Shown in pieces: positions 16,275 to 25,672 of a stretch of DNA of 64,000 nucleotides. Within the stretch, counting starts at the first letter, position 1. Every line of letters starts with the position of its first letter. Both the position numbers and the translations under genes were made by a program. Under the pieces are notes generated by a model. It searched no databases. It was not told the origin of the DNA and worked only from the letters and a program-made list of their open reading frames with translations. The stretch is taken from NCBI GenBank assembly GCA_023382535.1, contig JAHDWA010000052.1, positions 13,918-77,917 of the forward strand. The letters are read 5' to 3'. This DNA comes from Anaerolineae bacterium (lineage in GTDB: Bacteria > Chloroflexota > Anaerolineae > 4572-78 > J111).

Positions 16275-17279
16275 ATGACCCATGTAGACCCCCTACCCAT
16301 TTTGGTAAAAAATTTTGTTTTTGAAAAAGACAAACATGGAAAGCTGATTCACGGTGAAGCCATACCAATAAAAAAATTTATTGAGCACGTCAAAGAGGTG
16401 GAGGAAAAAGAAAAGGTAAAAGATGAGCATACCACGCGTATGATTACCCGGATGCGCAAAGTTTTTTATGGAGATCCGCTATGGGATATGTTTGTAATTG
16501 CAGATAAGGATGCCTGGGTATGCAGTCTTAACCCTATTCAGGATGATAAGATTAAATCGGCAAAAATTGTCAAACTGAGAGACGGTTACTACCTGGATAT
16601 AGGGCACGTCTTTGCCGGTCTTGACGCTTTGCAGCATCCCAAGGACCTAGGCTTAGATCTTTTTCCCAACCATCTAACCAGGCAAATATCATCCGAATTA
16701 GTACTACCGATTCTTAGAAATAGTACGCTCTTTGAAACTCATATTGATAACAATGCACATTTTTCAACATGGTTAGGCGATCTGGGTGATTTATTAAAAG
16801 AGAAGTTATTAACCCACAAAGGGGATCTACAGAAGGCCATCACAGACACAAAAAGACCAGCCGCCCCAGGTGAAGATATGTTGGGCAATATTGATGCTTA
16901 CGTAATCTATGATATATATTTTGATAAAAACTCAAAAATGTTACCCAAACCATCCAAACCAATGAAGCTATCTGAGATTCTCGAAGATTACTATATCAAA
17001 AGAGGATTCGAAGATGGGCAAAAAAAGGACCGCTACCATACTTTTGCTAAGCGCGTTGACTTAATGGACTGGGACCCGGAAAGTCAAACTTTCAGTAATG
17101 AAGTCAGCTGGATAGAATATTTTGTCGGTCAATTGAGATGTGCAGCTACTTTGTGTATCGTTAGGTTTAGTGATGACGATCCAACGAAAAAGATTAAAGG
17201 TTTCGTCAAAAATGTGGTGGAAGAGGATGGTAAAGTGGAATTGAAAGCTTTTTTGGCTGGGCTGAAGGAGCTTATGTAA
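16275..17279 (+). CDS. Unknown protein (334 aa), AT-rich
   Basis: A soluble, charged protein with no signal peptide. Notable blocks are YYLDIGHVFAGLDALQHP (about residue 113) and FSTWLGDLGDLLKEKLL (about residue 165). The paired DxGHxxAGLDA and TWLGDLGD motifs look conserved and could hold a catalytic or metal site (His and Asp), but I do not recognise the family. GGAGGA lies 4 bases before the ATG. Base composition is clearly more AT-rich than the flanking NACHT gene, consistent with acquisition. It sits 32 bases before the NACHT gene on the same strand. Confidence 0.7.
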   Translation: MTHVDPLPILVKNFVFEKDKHGKLIHGEAIPIKKFIEHVKEVEEKEKVKDEHTTRMITRMRKVFYGDPLWDMFVIADKDAWVCSLNPIQDDKIKSAKIVKLRDGYYLDIGHVFAGLDALQHPKDLGLDLFPNHLTRQISSELVLPILRNSTLFETHIDNNAHFSTWLGDLGDLLKEKLLTHKGDLQKAITDTKRPAAPGEDMLGNIDAYVIYDIYFDKNSKMLPKPSKPMKLSEILEDYYIKRGFEDGQKKDRYHTFAKRVDLMDWDPESQTFSNEVSWIEYFVGQLRCAATLCIVRFSDDDPTKKIKGFVKNVVEEDGKVELKAFLAGLKELM

Positions 17280-17311
17280 TAACTAACCTGTTCACTGGAG
17301 ACGAGTGGAAT

Positions 17312-19792
17312 ATGAACAACCTACAAACAGCCCTCTTGAAACTGAACAAAAACCTGAATATTTTGCAGGAGCGCCAGGCCAAATTTGGCGGCAATGCCCC
17401 GCTGGAGCTGATCAACCAGATCGAGGACCATTGCCAGGCCATCAGCTTGACCCGGCAAGCCATCACCGGCGAACTGAGTGTGGACGAGTGGCGGGCGGCC
17501 CTGAAGCCGCTGCTGCTGGCCTTTCAGGAGGGCCAGGTGGTCACCGTCGAGGCCGGTACCTACCTGGCCGGGGATGTCAGGGGCGATGCGGTTGGGGGCG
17601 ACAAGATTGTCACCACTATTTACCAGGCCCCACCGCCCCCTCTACCGTTAGCCGAGGCTGCGGACCGGCGCAATCTTACGATTCTGCTGGGTAAGGTTAA
17701 ACAGTTTTGGATCGAGGGCGTTCTGGAAAAGTCGGTCCATATGATGGCCTTGATTGACCTAGGCAAAGAGACCCAGGCCCAGGCCGTAGCCCACGCCTGG
17801 GAACAGGTACTGGAACTGCCCGACCAGAGCCGCCAGACCCTGCCTCCCGACAAAAAAATCAGCCAGATCTTTGACGAGATGAACCGGGCTATGCTTATCC
17901 TGGGCGTACCGGGTTCCGGCAAGACCATTACCCTGCTCCAATTGGCTCGTGACCTGATTGCCCAGGCCGAGCAGGACTCCGGCTTTAGCCAGCCGGTGCC
18001 GGTCATTTTCAATCTATCCACCTGGACCCGAGGCCAGCCCTTGATTGACTGGCTGGTAGCCGAGTTGTCGGCCAAGTATCAAATCCCTAAACGGCTGGGC
18101 CGGCCCTGGCTGGAAAACAATCGCCTGTTACCCCTGCTGGATGGATTGGACGAGGTCAGGCCCGAAGATCGGTCCGCCTGTGTGGCCGCCATCAACCAGT
18201 TTGGTGCGGAGTTTGGTCTGTCCGGCCTGGTCGTCTGCAGCCGGCTGGTAGAATATACCAGCCTTCCGGTCCGGCTCAGGCTGAACGGGGCTATCCGGCT
18301 GCAGCCGCTGACCCTGGCTCAGGTATACGACTACCTGGACGCCGCCGGTGGGCGTCTGGAAGTGTTGCGAGCCGCCCTGGCGGAGGATGAAGAGTTAAAA
18401 CGCTTGGCCCAGACGCCGCTGACCCTGGGCATCATGAGCCTGGCCTACCAGGACATGCCGGCTGAATATCTGGCCGGCCAGGCCCCCTTGACTCTGGAAG
18501 CCCGCCGCCGGCAACTGTTTGATACCTATATCGAGCGTATGTGCCAGCGGAAGGGCCAGGGCGGCAAACCCTGTCCCGACTGCCACACCCTGACCTGGCT
18601 GGCCCAGTTGGCCCGCGGTATGCTGTCCCACAATCAGAACATCTTTTTGATCGAGCAGTTGCAACCCAGTTGGCTATCCGGCCGGCAGTGGCTCTGGCTG
18701 TATATCCTGGCCCCCCGCCTGCTGGTGACACTGCTGGTGGCGCCGCTGGCAGGGCTGGCGGTGGGCAAGAGTAGCACCCGGCTTTTGCACTTGGAGATGT
18801 TGATCCCAGGGGCATTCGGCTTCCTGGTATTGGGACTAATGGCCGGGTTGATGTACGGCGGGGTTTGGGGGCTGATTGATGGGCTGCGGTACGAACGCCA
18901 GGCTAAAAATGTTGATCTGGCTGTCTCTTCCTCGCGCAGACAACACGCCCTCAATGTGGCGGGGAGCGGGCTGCTTTTTGGGATAGTGACCGCCTTGCTT
19001 GCCGGTCTTTTTACTAAGTCTCTGCTGGCTGGATTGCTCGCCGGCCTGGTTGTGGGAGCGGCCGGCGGTGTGGGTTTGGAGTTAAGAAATAGTAGACGCG
19101 ATAGCCTGGCCAACGACATTCAGACTGTCGAAGCTTTAAGCTGGTCCTGGACTAAAGCTCGCCAAGCAGTCCTGCTAGCCCTGGCTGGCGGCTTTGTGGC
19201 CGGACTTATTGCCAATACCTTGGTGTATAGCTATAACCATAAACTGGCCGAATTCCTGCTGGCGGCCCCCTGGGTTAGGACCTTTATCGAGGAGTGGGGA
19301 TGGGAGTTGGGGTTTACCCTGAGTGGCGGCCTGTTTTGGGCAGCGGTGAGCGGGGCCATCGCCGCCATGTTCGGCGGCCTCACTAGCCGACTGGTCGAGA
19401 CAAAAACCTATCCTAACCAGGGCATTTTGCTATCGGCCAAAAATGCCCTGTTGACCGGCCCCGTTTTTGGGCTTATCATTACGCTGATCTTTTGGGGATT
19501 GGGCAGGTTAATGCTGGGGTCTCAAAATGGATGGGATCTGGGCATATTTTTTGGCGTGCTTTTAGGTATCGGGGCCGTTCTGCTGTACGGTGGCTTTGAT
19601 ATAGTTCAGCACTATATCCTGCGCTTCATTCTATGGTATCAGGGCCATCTCCCCTTAAATCTCAATAAGTTTCTCGACTACACCACCCGGCTCATCTTTT
19701 TGCAAAAAGTAGGCGGCGGCTATATCTTCATCCACCGGCTGCTTTTGGAGCATTTTGCGGCGATGGATGCTAAATCAACAGAAGTAAATTGA
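17312..19792 (+). CDS. NACHT-domain STAND NTPase with C-terminal membrane segments
   Basis: 826 residues. A short helical N-terminus (about 1-75) and a Gly-rich strand segment VRGDAVGGDKIV (about 90) precede the NACHT module: Walker A GVPGSGKT (residues 198-205), Walker B LLPLLDGLDEV (D277, D280, E281) and the downstream helical part LAQTPLTLGIMSLAY. From about residue 460 there are at least eight membrane helices. This is the COG5635-type architecture common in Cyanobacteria and Chloroflexota. Bacterial NACHT proteins are known to act in phage defence and signalling; that role is inferred here. GGAGACG precedes the start. It is the last gene of a three-gene rightward cluster. Confidence 0.88.
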   Translation: MNNLQTALLKLNKNLNILQERQAKFGGNAPLELINQIEDHCQAISLTRQAITGELSVDEWRAALKPLLLAFQEGQVVTVEAGTYLAGDVRGDAVGGDKIVTTIYQAPPPPLPLAEAADRRNLTILLGKVKQFWIEGVLEKSVHMMALIDLGKETQAQAVAHAWEQVLELPDQSRQTLPPDKKISQIFDEMNRAMLILGVPGSGKTITLLQLARDLIAQAEQDSGFSQPVPVIFNLSTWTRGQPLIDWLVAELSAKYQIPKRLGRPWLENNRLLPLLDGLDEVRPEDRSACVAAINQFGAEFGLSGLVVCSRLVEYTSLPVRLRLNGAIRLQPLTLAQVYDYLDAAGGRLEVLRAALAEDEELKRLAQTPLTLGIMSLAYQDMPAEYLAGQAPLTLEARRRQLFDTYIERMCQRKGQGGKPCPDCHTLTWLAQLARGMLSHNQNIFLIEQLQPSWLSGRQWLWLYILAPRLLVTLLVAPLAGLAVGKSSTRLLHLEMLIPGAFGFLVLGLMAGLMYGGVWGLIDGLRYERQAKNVDLAVSSSRRQHALNVAGSGLLFGIVTALLAGLFTKSLLAGLLAGLVVGAAGGVGLELRNSRRDSLANDIQTVEALSWSWTKARQAVLLALAGGFVAGLIANTLVYSYNHKLAEFLLAAPWVRTFIEEWGWELGFTLSGGLFWAAVSGAIAAMFGGLTSRLVETKTYPNQGILLSAKNALLTGPVFGLIITLIFWGLGRLMLGSQNGWDLGIFFGVLLGIGAVLLYGGFDIVQHYILRFILWYQGHLPLNLNKFLDYTTRLIFLQKVGGGYIFIHRLLLEHFAAMDAKSTEVN

Positions 19793-19853
19793 GGATGCTT
19801 TCTTAAAATGAGAGGAGGTAGGGAAAAACTATATAACAAACCCAATAAGCCTT

Positions 19854-19882
19854 TTGACATCCCTCTTCTCTTCTGTTAAAAT
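19854..19882 (+). promoter_or_regulatory. Promoter of the thermonuclease gene
   Basis: TTGACA, 17 bases, TAAAAT, 46 bases before the start codon. Confidence 0.75.
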
Positions 19883-19928
19883 TCAGCCAGCGAATCAAGA
19901 ACTTTTGTTCTACCCACCGGAGTAATTG

Positions 19929-20819
19929 ATGGCTCTCAAACATCGTTTTGCTGCCCTTGCGCTCACCTTGTGGCTGGCTACTACTGCCTGCTCTGGCATT
20001 GAAATCTCACTTCCCGTGGAGACAGCCACCCCCCTACCAATCCCTTCGCCCGCTATCCCGACCCCTCTGCCGCTCCCTCCCACACCCCCCCACAGCGGAC
20101 CTGCCCAACCCGGCAATCTGGAGAGTTTCACCGTCGCCGCCGTAGTGGATGGTGATACTGTCGAACTGACTAATGGACGCAAAGTCCGCTATATCGGGAT
20201 TAATACGCCGGAACACGACCAGCCTTACTATGAAGAAGCAGCGGCGCTCAATCGCCAGTTGGTGGCTGGTAAACAGGTGCAGTTGGAGTTTGATGTCGAA
20301 ACTTTTGATCAGTATGGCCGCTCGTTGGCTTATGTTTGGGTGGATGGGCTGATGGTCAACCTGGAAATTGTGTGGCAGGGCTATGCCAATACACTGACCA
20401 TACCTCCCAATGTACGTTATGAAAAGGAATTTCGTCAAGCTGAGCGGGAAGCGCGAGAGGCCGGGCGGGGGTTGTGGGTTGGGGCCAACCTGCCCCTGAA
20501 GATCATTCAAATTCAAGCTGACGCACCCGGCAGCGACAACGAGAATCCCAACGGAGAATGGATCGAGATTGCCAATCAGGGCCAAGTGCCAGTATCAATG
20601 CAAGGTTTTAGCCTCAAGGATGAGGCCAATCACATTTATACCTTTGGCAATTTTACGGCAGCGCCTGGGGCTGCCTTTCGGCTCTATTCGGGCCAGGGGC
20701 AGGATAGCTTTAATACCTTATACTGGGGTCTGGCCAATGAGAGTATCTGGAACAATAACGGCGACGCCGCCTATTTGAGGGATGCTCAAGGCGCGCTGGT
20801 TGACACCTTTGCCTACTAG
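19929..20819 (+). CDS. Secreted thermonuclease (SNase) fused to a lamin-tail domain
   Basis: 296 residues. N-terminal signal with Cys (WLATTAC, probable lipoprotein), a Pro-rich linker, an SNase-like domain (residues about 65-190) and a C-terminal lamin-tail domain (GEWIEIANQGQVPVSMQGFSL, about 205-295). The nuclease core keeps R87, E95 and R131, in the order of Arg35, Glu43 and Arg87 of staphylococcal nuclease, but has N92 where that enzyme has the calcium ligand Asp40; the variant YIGINTPE is common in distant family members. ATG 19929 follows CGGAG; a TTG lies directly before it. It converges on the Excalibur-domain surface gene with a 6-base gap. Confidence 0.9.
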   Translation: MALKHRFAALALTLWLATTACSGIEISLPVETATPLPIPSPAIPTPLPLPPTPPHSGPAQPGNLESFTVAAVVDGDTVELTNGRKVRYIGINTPEHDQPYYEEAAALNRQLVAGKQVQLEFDVETFDQYGRSLAYVWVDGLMVNLEIVWQGYANTLTIPPNVRYEKEFRQAEREAREAGRGLWVGANLPLKIIQIQADAPGSDNENPNGEWIEIANQGQVPVSMQGFSLKDEANHIYTFGNFTAAPGAAFRLYSGQGQDSFNTLYWGLANESIWNNNGDAAYLRDAQGALVDTFAY

Positions 20820-20825
20820 CCCGGC

Positions 20826-22175
20826 TTATTCCTTCTGCCGGCGTGCATTCCAAATACCCGCCCCGACCAAACCCAGGATGATGATCACCGAGGTGACCGT
20901 AATCAACAGCCAATTACTTTTGGTATCAAGAATACCACCCGCCGCAGGCACGGCCACACCTTCCGCCGCCGGGAGGACGGTCGTCTGGCCAGTAGCAGGA
21001 ATGGATGCCGGCGCAGCTACGCCGGTTGAACCTTTGAGAGCAGCGTCCACGGCCGTTGTCGAAAGTTGGCTCAGCCGGGGAGCGAGGGCCGCAACATCAA
21101 CCTGGTTGAGGGGCGTCAGCGAAACACAATCAACGGTAAAAATGGTCGTGCGCCAGTTGGGCCAGCGCCGCCAGGCGTCAATAAAAACGGTTAAACGATT
21201 GGAGGCGGCCTTGACAATGGTGTAGTAGGTTTCAACCTGGGCCAGATCGGGGTCATCGGGGCCGGAAAGCTCAAACTCAAACTCAAGCTCTTGCTCACGC
21301 CAGGGCAAGGAGGTCCACTTTTCGTGTGGAATGGCCTGCCAGTCGCTGCCCCCACTATGGTCAAACAGCACCTCGACCCGGTTGTTAATATCGGGCGAAC
21401 TGGCTCCAGGCTGGGCCTGGATAGCACCTTTCATAGAAAAAAGATACTGCTGGCCCGGCGTTACCGCCACGGTTTGGTAAACGCCCAGGCGTGCGTCCGG
21501 CTGGTCGGTAGACTGCATATGGAGGGCTAGAGAAAAGGTACTGTTGGTGAAAAGTCTAAAATCGTCGGGACAAGATACCGTGAACCCCTCATTACCGTAA
21601 ATGTTATACTTGCCGTAAGCCTGGCTTTTGAACCAAAACCAATTTGCAGGAATCGCGCCTGCCTCCGGCGGTTCAAACCCCAATTCGGGCGCACCGTAGA
21701 ACTCAGCCTCAAAGTTGCCATTGGCAATCAGGTTGTCGGCATTGGCCAGACTTCTAAAAACCGGATCGTTCAAGGCAGGGTCGGTGTAGGAGGAGTCGCC
21801 GGGCCGGGTAGGGATGGGAGTCGGCGCCGGTGGCAGTTCCTCGCAGACCAATCCATCCCCATTGTTATCCAACCCATGAATATCACCTCGGCCCACCGAT
21901 TGGCAATAGTCATAACAAGCTTGGGCCTCCCCTTGATTGAGGAAGTTATTACAGTTGTAAATATTGCTGGAACAGTAACAGACGCCTTCTTGTCGAGGCG
22001 GAATTCCAGCCGGCTGTTGCCGCTCGGCTGCCCGGCTGTTAGCAGAGATACTGGCAGCCTGGACAGGCGCGGAGCTGAGATCACCGCCGATCATTGAAAT
22101 GCCTGTCAAAACCAAGATGGACAGTACCAGAATGGCCCCCAACTGACCTAATCTTTTGATCTTTTCCACGGGCAT
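20826..22175 (-). CDS. Surface protein with Excalibur domain and carbohydrate-binding-like domain
   Basis: 449 residues. Signal/membrane segment (residues about 12-32), an Excalibur-type calcium-binding motif (YNCNNFLNQGEAQACYDYCQ then DNNGDGLVCEEL, about residues 68-112), a beta-sandwich domain starting NLIANGNFEAEFYG (about 145-350), then a spacer with IPATG and VPAAGG, a C-terminal helix and RRQKE. Excalibur domains are often joined to or placed beside extracellular SNase nucleases, and an SNase gene is the immediate convergent neighbour. The start follows GAGGTGAGCT. It is paralogous in plan to the protein at 14024-15037. Confidence 0.82.
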   Translation of the reverse strand: MPVEKIKRLGQLGAILVLSILVLTGISMIGGDLSSAPVQAASISANSRAAERQQPAGIPPRQEGVCYCSSNIYNCNNFLNQGEAQACYDYCQSVGRGDIHGLDNNGDGLVCEELPPAPTPIPTRPGDSSYTDPALNDPVFRSLANADNLIANGNFEAEFYGAPELGFEPPEAGAIPANWFWFKSQAYGKYNIYGNEGFTVSCPDDFRLFTNSTFSLALHMQSTDQPDARLGVYQTVAVTPGQQYLFSMKGAIQAQPGASSPDINNRVEVLFDHSGGSDWQAIPHEKWTSLPWREQELEFEFELSGPDDPDLAQVETYYTIVKAASNRLTVFIDAWRRWPNWRTTIFTVDCVSLTPLNQVDVAALAPRLSQLSTTAVDAALKGSTGVAAPASIPATGQTTVLPAAEGVAVPAAGGILDTKSNWLLITVTSVIIILGLVGAGIWNARRQKE

Positions 22176-22216
22176 AGCTCACCTCGCAAGATGGCAGGTT
22201 TTGTAAACATAACTAA

Positions 22217-22225
22217 ATTATAACA
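22217..22225 (-). promoter_or_regulatory. Extended -10 element of the Excalibur surface gene
   Basis: On the minus strand TGTTATAAT, about 40 bases before the start codon. The rest of the 306-base gap 22176-22481 between divergent genes shows nothing else I can support. Confidence 0.5.
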
Positions 22226-22481
22226 CCTTTTTCAAAAAAGATAAAGGGGTATGCCGACTCTCGGAATGGTTCAACTTGACACTAAGGAAGCTAAATGATA
22301 TGCTTTTGTAAGAAAACTTGCCCGTAGCCAGAAAGAATTTACTCTTTTAGGGCTGTTCAAACCTCAACGTATCTTCATCGCCACGTTATCCATATTAGCC
22401 AGCTTGCCTGCCTGCCGTGACTGCATCTTATTATAAAAAGCAGATTGGATAAACCTTGGAACTACCTGATTGGGAGCTAAT

Positions 22482-24203
22482 ATGAGCGACTTCGACCAAA
22501 CTGTTTACTCCGGGAAGGGCGCTCCGGGCACGAGCGGAGCGCCGCAGCCAGCCATGCCGCCTGCACCAGTGAAAAAGCGCAATCCTCTCCTGATTATCGC
22601 TGGCGTGGGCTGCGCCCTGTTACTTTGTGTGGCGGTCTTGGCCGGCGTGGGTCTATTTGTGGCCCGTGATCAACTTCAGGATGTGATGGCCGTCTTGAGT
22701 GGAGCCACTCCAACACCCCCTCCAGCGTCGGCGACGCCGGCCGAGGCAGCGCTAAATCCTTCACCTGTACCGACCGAGGAAGTCACCGTGGAAGCAGTGC
22801 TCACTGAAGAAGCGACGGCAGAAGTGACCGTTGAGCTGGCTACCGCTACGCCTACCGAAGAGGCCACCCCTACTCCCCCCGCCGAACCGGAATTCGGGTC
22901 AGTTACTTTTGCCCTGGGCGCAACGGAGGATTATCAGCCTGTTGACGCCGGTATTACCTTTCAAGAGGGTATTACCGAAGTGCATGCCATTTTTGAATAC
23001 AGCGGCATGTCCAAAGATTACACCTGGGAGCGGGTTTGGTATCTAGACGGCAAAGAAGTGCTGCGGAATGCTCAGAAGTGGACCGGTGATGAAACCGGCG
23101 TATTTGATTACTTTATTGACGCCGGCAACGATCCCCTCTTTCCGGGAAAATGGGACTTGGAACTTTATGTCGAGGACAAGTTAGTCCAGAGTGGTAGCTT
23201 CACCATTGAAGCTGAAGCAGGCCGGGCCGAGGCTGAAGAGACCGCCGAGGCTGAACCCACGGCCGAACCGTCCACGCCAACGCCCGAAGCGGAGCCATCC
23301 ACTCCAACGCCTGCCCCAACTAAAGCCCCAGCCAGCAGTGGGGGCGGCGGGACCTACAAATTGGTTTACACCAAGTGGGATGGCGGCCAACATAACATGT
23401 ATGTTGCCGACACCAACGGCCAGGGCGAAAAATTCCTGCTCAACCGCGCTGCCGGCCCCTCCTGGACGCCCAATGGTCAGGAAATCTTCTTTTTCGGCGA
23501 GGCCGGGGTTGACCGGCAGCGGCTACCCGATGGCCGCGACTTTGTCGTTGACGGCATCAGTAACGGCATTGTTGCTTTGGTCAATGCCTCAGCCCTGCCG
23601 ACTGCCGATACCGCCCTGTTTTACCAGGGCATTGATTGGAAACAAGGCACGGCTCGCTGGGCCAGTGTTTCACCGGATGGGCAAATGGTTGCCTTCGATG
23701 CCAAGCCCGGTGGGGATTACCGTATTTACTTTTTGGGGACTGCCGACAACCAGCAGTATCGCTTTGAAATCATCGGCGAGCAGGCTGACTGGTCGCCCGA
23801 CGGCCAAAAAATTGTGTACCGCTCGGGGCGGGATGGCAAGACCGGCATCTGGATTTCAAACCGCGATGACTCCGGTCACACCCTTATTACCAACAGCGGT
23901 TCCGACTCCTTCCCAGCCTGGTCGCCCAACGGCCAAACGATTGCCTTTAGCCGCGACGAGGGTGGTAATGTGGACATCTATACCGTCAACGTGGATGGCA
24001 GCAACCTCCAGCGGCTGACCGACGCGCCCGGCCCTGACTCGCTGCCTATCTACACGCCCAGCGGCGACATCATCTTTCGCAGCGCTCGCAGCGGCAGTTG
24101 GAGCATCTGGAAGATGAGCGGCAGCGGCGGTAATCAGCAAGAAATTATCCCCAATGCCGGTGTCGGGCCGGACTGGGCTTTTAGCAAGATGGATGTGAGG
24201 TAA
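22482..24203 (+). CDS. Membrane-anchored WD40-like (PD40/TolB-type) beta-propeller protein
   Basis: 573 residues. A cytosolic Pro-rich N-terminus (about 35 residues), one membrane helix (LLIIAGVGCALLLCVAVLAG, about 40-60), Thr/Glu/Pro-rich linkers, an intermediate beta domain (about 140-235) and a C-terminal beta-propeller with repeats of the form WSPDGQKIVYRSGRDG, WSPNGQTIAFSRDEGG and SDSFPAW. Such propellers bind proteins or glycans at the surface. The ATG at 22482 with GGGAG is chosen over the TTG at 22470. Function unknown. Confidence 0.82.
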   Translation: MSDFDQTVYSGKGAPGTSGAPQPAMPPAPVKKRNPLLIIAGVGCALLLCVAVLAGVGLFVARDQLQDVMAVLSGATPTPPPASATPAEAALNPSPVPTEEVTVEAVLTEEATAEVTVELATATPTEEATPTPPAEPEFGSVTFALGATEDYQPVDAGITFQEGITEVHAIFEYSGMSKDYTWERVWYLDGKEVLRNAQKWTGDETGVFDYFIDAGNDPLFPGKWDLELYVEDKLVQSGSFTIEAEAGRAEAEETAEAEPTAEPSTPTPEAEPSTPTPAPTKAPASSGGGGTYKLVYTKWDGGQHNMYVADTNGQGEKFLLNRAAGPSWTPNGQEIFFFGEAGVDRQRLPDGRDFVVDGISNGIVALVNASALPTADTALFYQGIDWKQGTARWASVSPDGQMVAFDAKPGGDYRIYFLGTADNQQYRFEIIGEQADWSPDGQKIVYRSGRDGKTGIWISNRDDSGHTLITNSGSDSFPAWSPNGQTIAFSRDEGGNVDIYTVNVDGSNLQRLTDAPGPDSLPIYTPSGDIIFRSARSGSWSIWKMSGSGGNQQEIIPNAGVGPDWAFSKMDVR

Positions 24204-24205
24204 AG

Positions 24206-24300
24206 AAATTGGAAGATAGAAGATAGAAATTAGAAGATAGAAAGAGCATGCCTTTGACTCATTCTCTATCTTCTATCCCCTATCTCTATCCTCTGTCTAC
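24206..24300. repeat. Inverted pair of heptamer arrays (GAAGATA / TATCTTC type)
   Basis: The left arm has units GAAGATA, GAAGATA, GAAATTA, GAAGATA; the right arm has TCTATCT, TCTATCC, TATCTCT, ATCCTCT and so is roughly complementary. It fills the whole gap between the propeller gene and mtaB, and could fold into a long imperfect hairpin. Confidence 0.8.
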
Positions 24301-24302
24301 TT

Positions 24303-25664
24303 ATGCGTATCAGAGTTGACTCTATTGGTTGCCGGCTGAATATCAGTGAAGTTGAAGAGGTGGCCCGCTGCTTTGCCAGTGCCGGGCATCGTTTGGTTGG
24401 ACCGGGCGAATTGGCCGATTTGTACGTTTTTAATAGCTGCGCGGTCACTCACGTAGCCTCGCGCAAATCACGCCAGATTATTCGCCAGATGCGCCGGGCC
24501 AATCCCCAGGCAGCCGTGGTGGCGACGGGCTGTTACGCCCAGCTTGCGCCCAAAGAAGTCCAAGCCCTGGGTGTTGACTTAATTATCAGCAACGACCAAA
24601 AAGATCAACTGCCGCAGATCCTGACCGAGGCCGGTCTCTTGCGCGATGCCGATCCCATTCCGGCGGTTGACTCGGCCTCTTTTCTGCCCGCACCGCTTAC
24701 CTTGCTGGCCGAGGACAGCCACACCCGTGCTTTTATCAAAGTTCAGGATGGCTGCGATAATCGCTGCACTTTTTGCATTGTCACCGTTGCGCGCGGGGTT
24801 AGCCGCAGCCGCCCGGTAGCCGATATTGTCACCGAAATCAACCGGCTGGTTGGCCTGGGCTACCAGGAAGCGGTTCTCAGCGGAGTGCATCTCGGCTCCT
24901 ACGGGCACGATTGGGGCAACCAGGCGGGCTTACAGACATTAGTCCGAACCATCCTGGCTGAAACCGACCTGCCCCGCCTGCGCCTCTCTTCATTAGAGCC
25001 GTGGGATTTGGACGCGGAATTTTTTGAGTTGTGGCAAAATGAACGGCTCTTGCCGCACCTGCACCTGCCCCTGCAGAGCGGCTGCGATGCTACCCTGCGG
25101 CGTATGTCTCGCCGGACTAATCAGGTCCAATTCGCCCAACTGGTACAGGCTGCCCGCACTGCCATTCCCGATGTCTCTATCACCACCGATATGATCGTCG
25201 GTTTCCCCGGCGAAACCGAAGCTGAATTCGACGAGTCCATCGCTTTTGTCGAGCGCACGGCCTTTGCCAAGCTGCACATTTTCCGTTATTCGCGTCGCGA
25301 AGGTACCGCCGCGGCGACGATGCGCGGCCAGGTCCCAACCCCGGTTGCCCAGGAACGAAGCCAGCGCATGCACATTCTCAATGCTGCATTAGAAGACACT
25401 TTCCGCCGCCAATTTGTCGGCCGGACTATGCCTGTCCTTTGGGAAACTCAGGAACCCTACGGCTTTGGAGCGCAGTGGAGCGGCTTGACCGGCAATTATC
25501 TCCGCGTGGTCACCCAGACCGGCCCCGACGTGAACTTGCACAATCAAGTCGTTGATACCCACCTTGTAGATACTGCCCCGGCAGCATTGTTAGGACAGTT
25601 GCCGGACAGCAATCTTGAGAGTATACATCTTGAGTTAGCTGCAATTGCCCCACCCTTCGCTTAA
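24303..25664 (+). CDS. mtaB: tRNA (N6-threonylcarbamoyladenosine-C2)-methylthiotransferase MtaB
   Basis: Radical-SAM methylthiotransferase acting on t6A37 of tRNA. N-terminal UPF0004 domain with three cluster cysteines (GCRLN at C10, NSCAVT, TGCYAQ), then the radical-SAM motif CDNRCTFC and a C-terminal TRAM-like region. The GCxLN start and absence of the MiaB-specific features favour MtaB over MiaB. 453 residues. The start ATG lies 2 bases after the heptamer arrays, with no obvious ribosome site. It is followed after 8 bases by the truncated GH8 gene. Confidence 0.93.
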   Translation: MRIRVDSIGCRLNISEVEEVARCFASAGHRLVGPGELADLYVFNSCAVTHVASRKSRQIIRQMRRANPQAAVVATGCYAQLAPKEVQALGVDLIISNDQKDQLPQILTEAGLLRDADPIPAVDSASFLPAPLTLLAEDSHTRAFIKVQDGCDNRCTFCIVTVARGVSRSRPVADIVTEINRLVGLGYQEAVLSGVHLGSYGHDWGNQAGLQTLVRTILAETDLPRLRLSSLEPWDLDAEFFELWQNERLLPHLHLPLQSGCDATLRRMSRRTNQVQFAQLVQAARTAIPDVSITTDMIVGFPGETEAEFDESIAFVERTAFAKLHIFRYSRREGTAAATMRGQVPTPVAQERSQRMHILNAALEDTFRRQFVGRTMPVLWETQEPYGFGAQWSGLTGNYLRVVTQTGPDVNLHNQVVDTHLVDTAPAALLGQLPDSNLESIHLELAAIAPPFA

Positions 25665-25672
25665 GTGAGACG

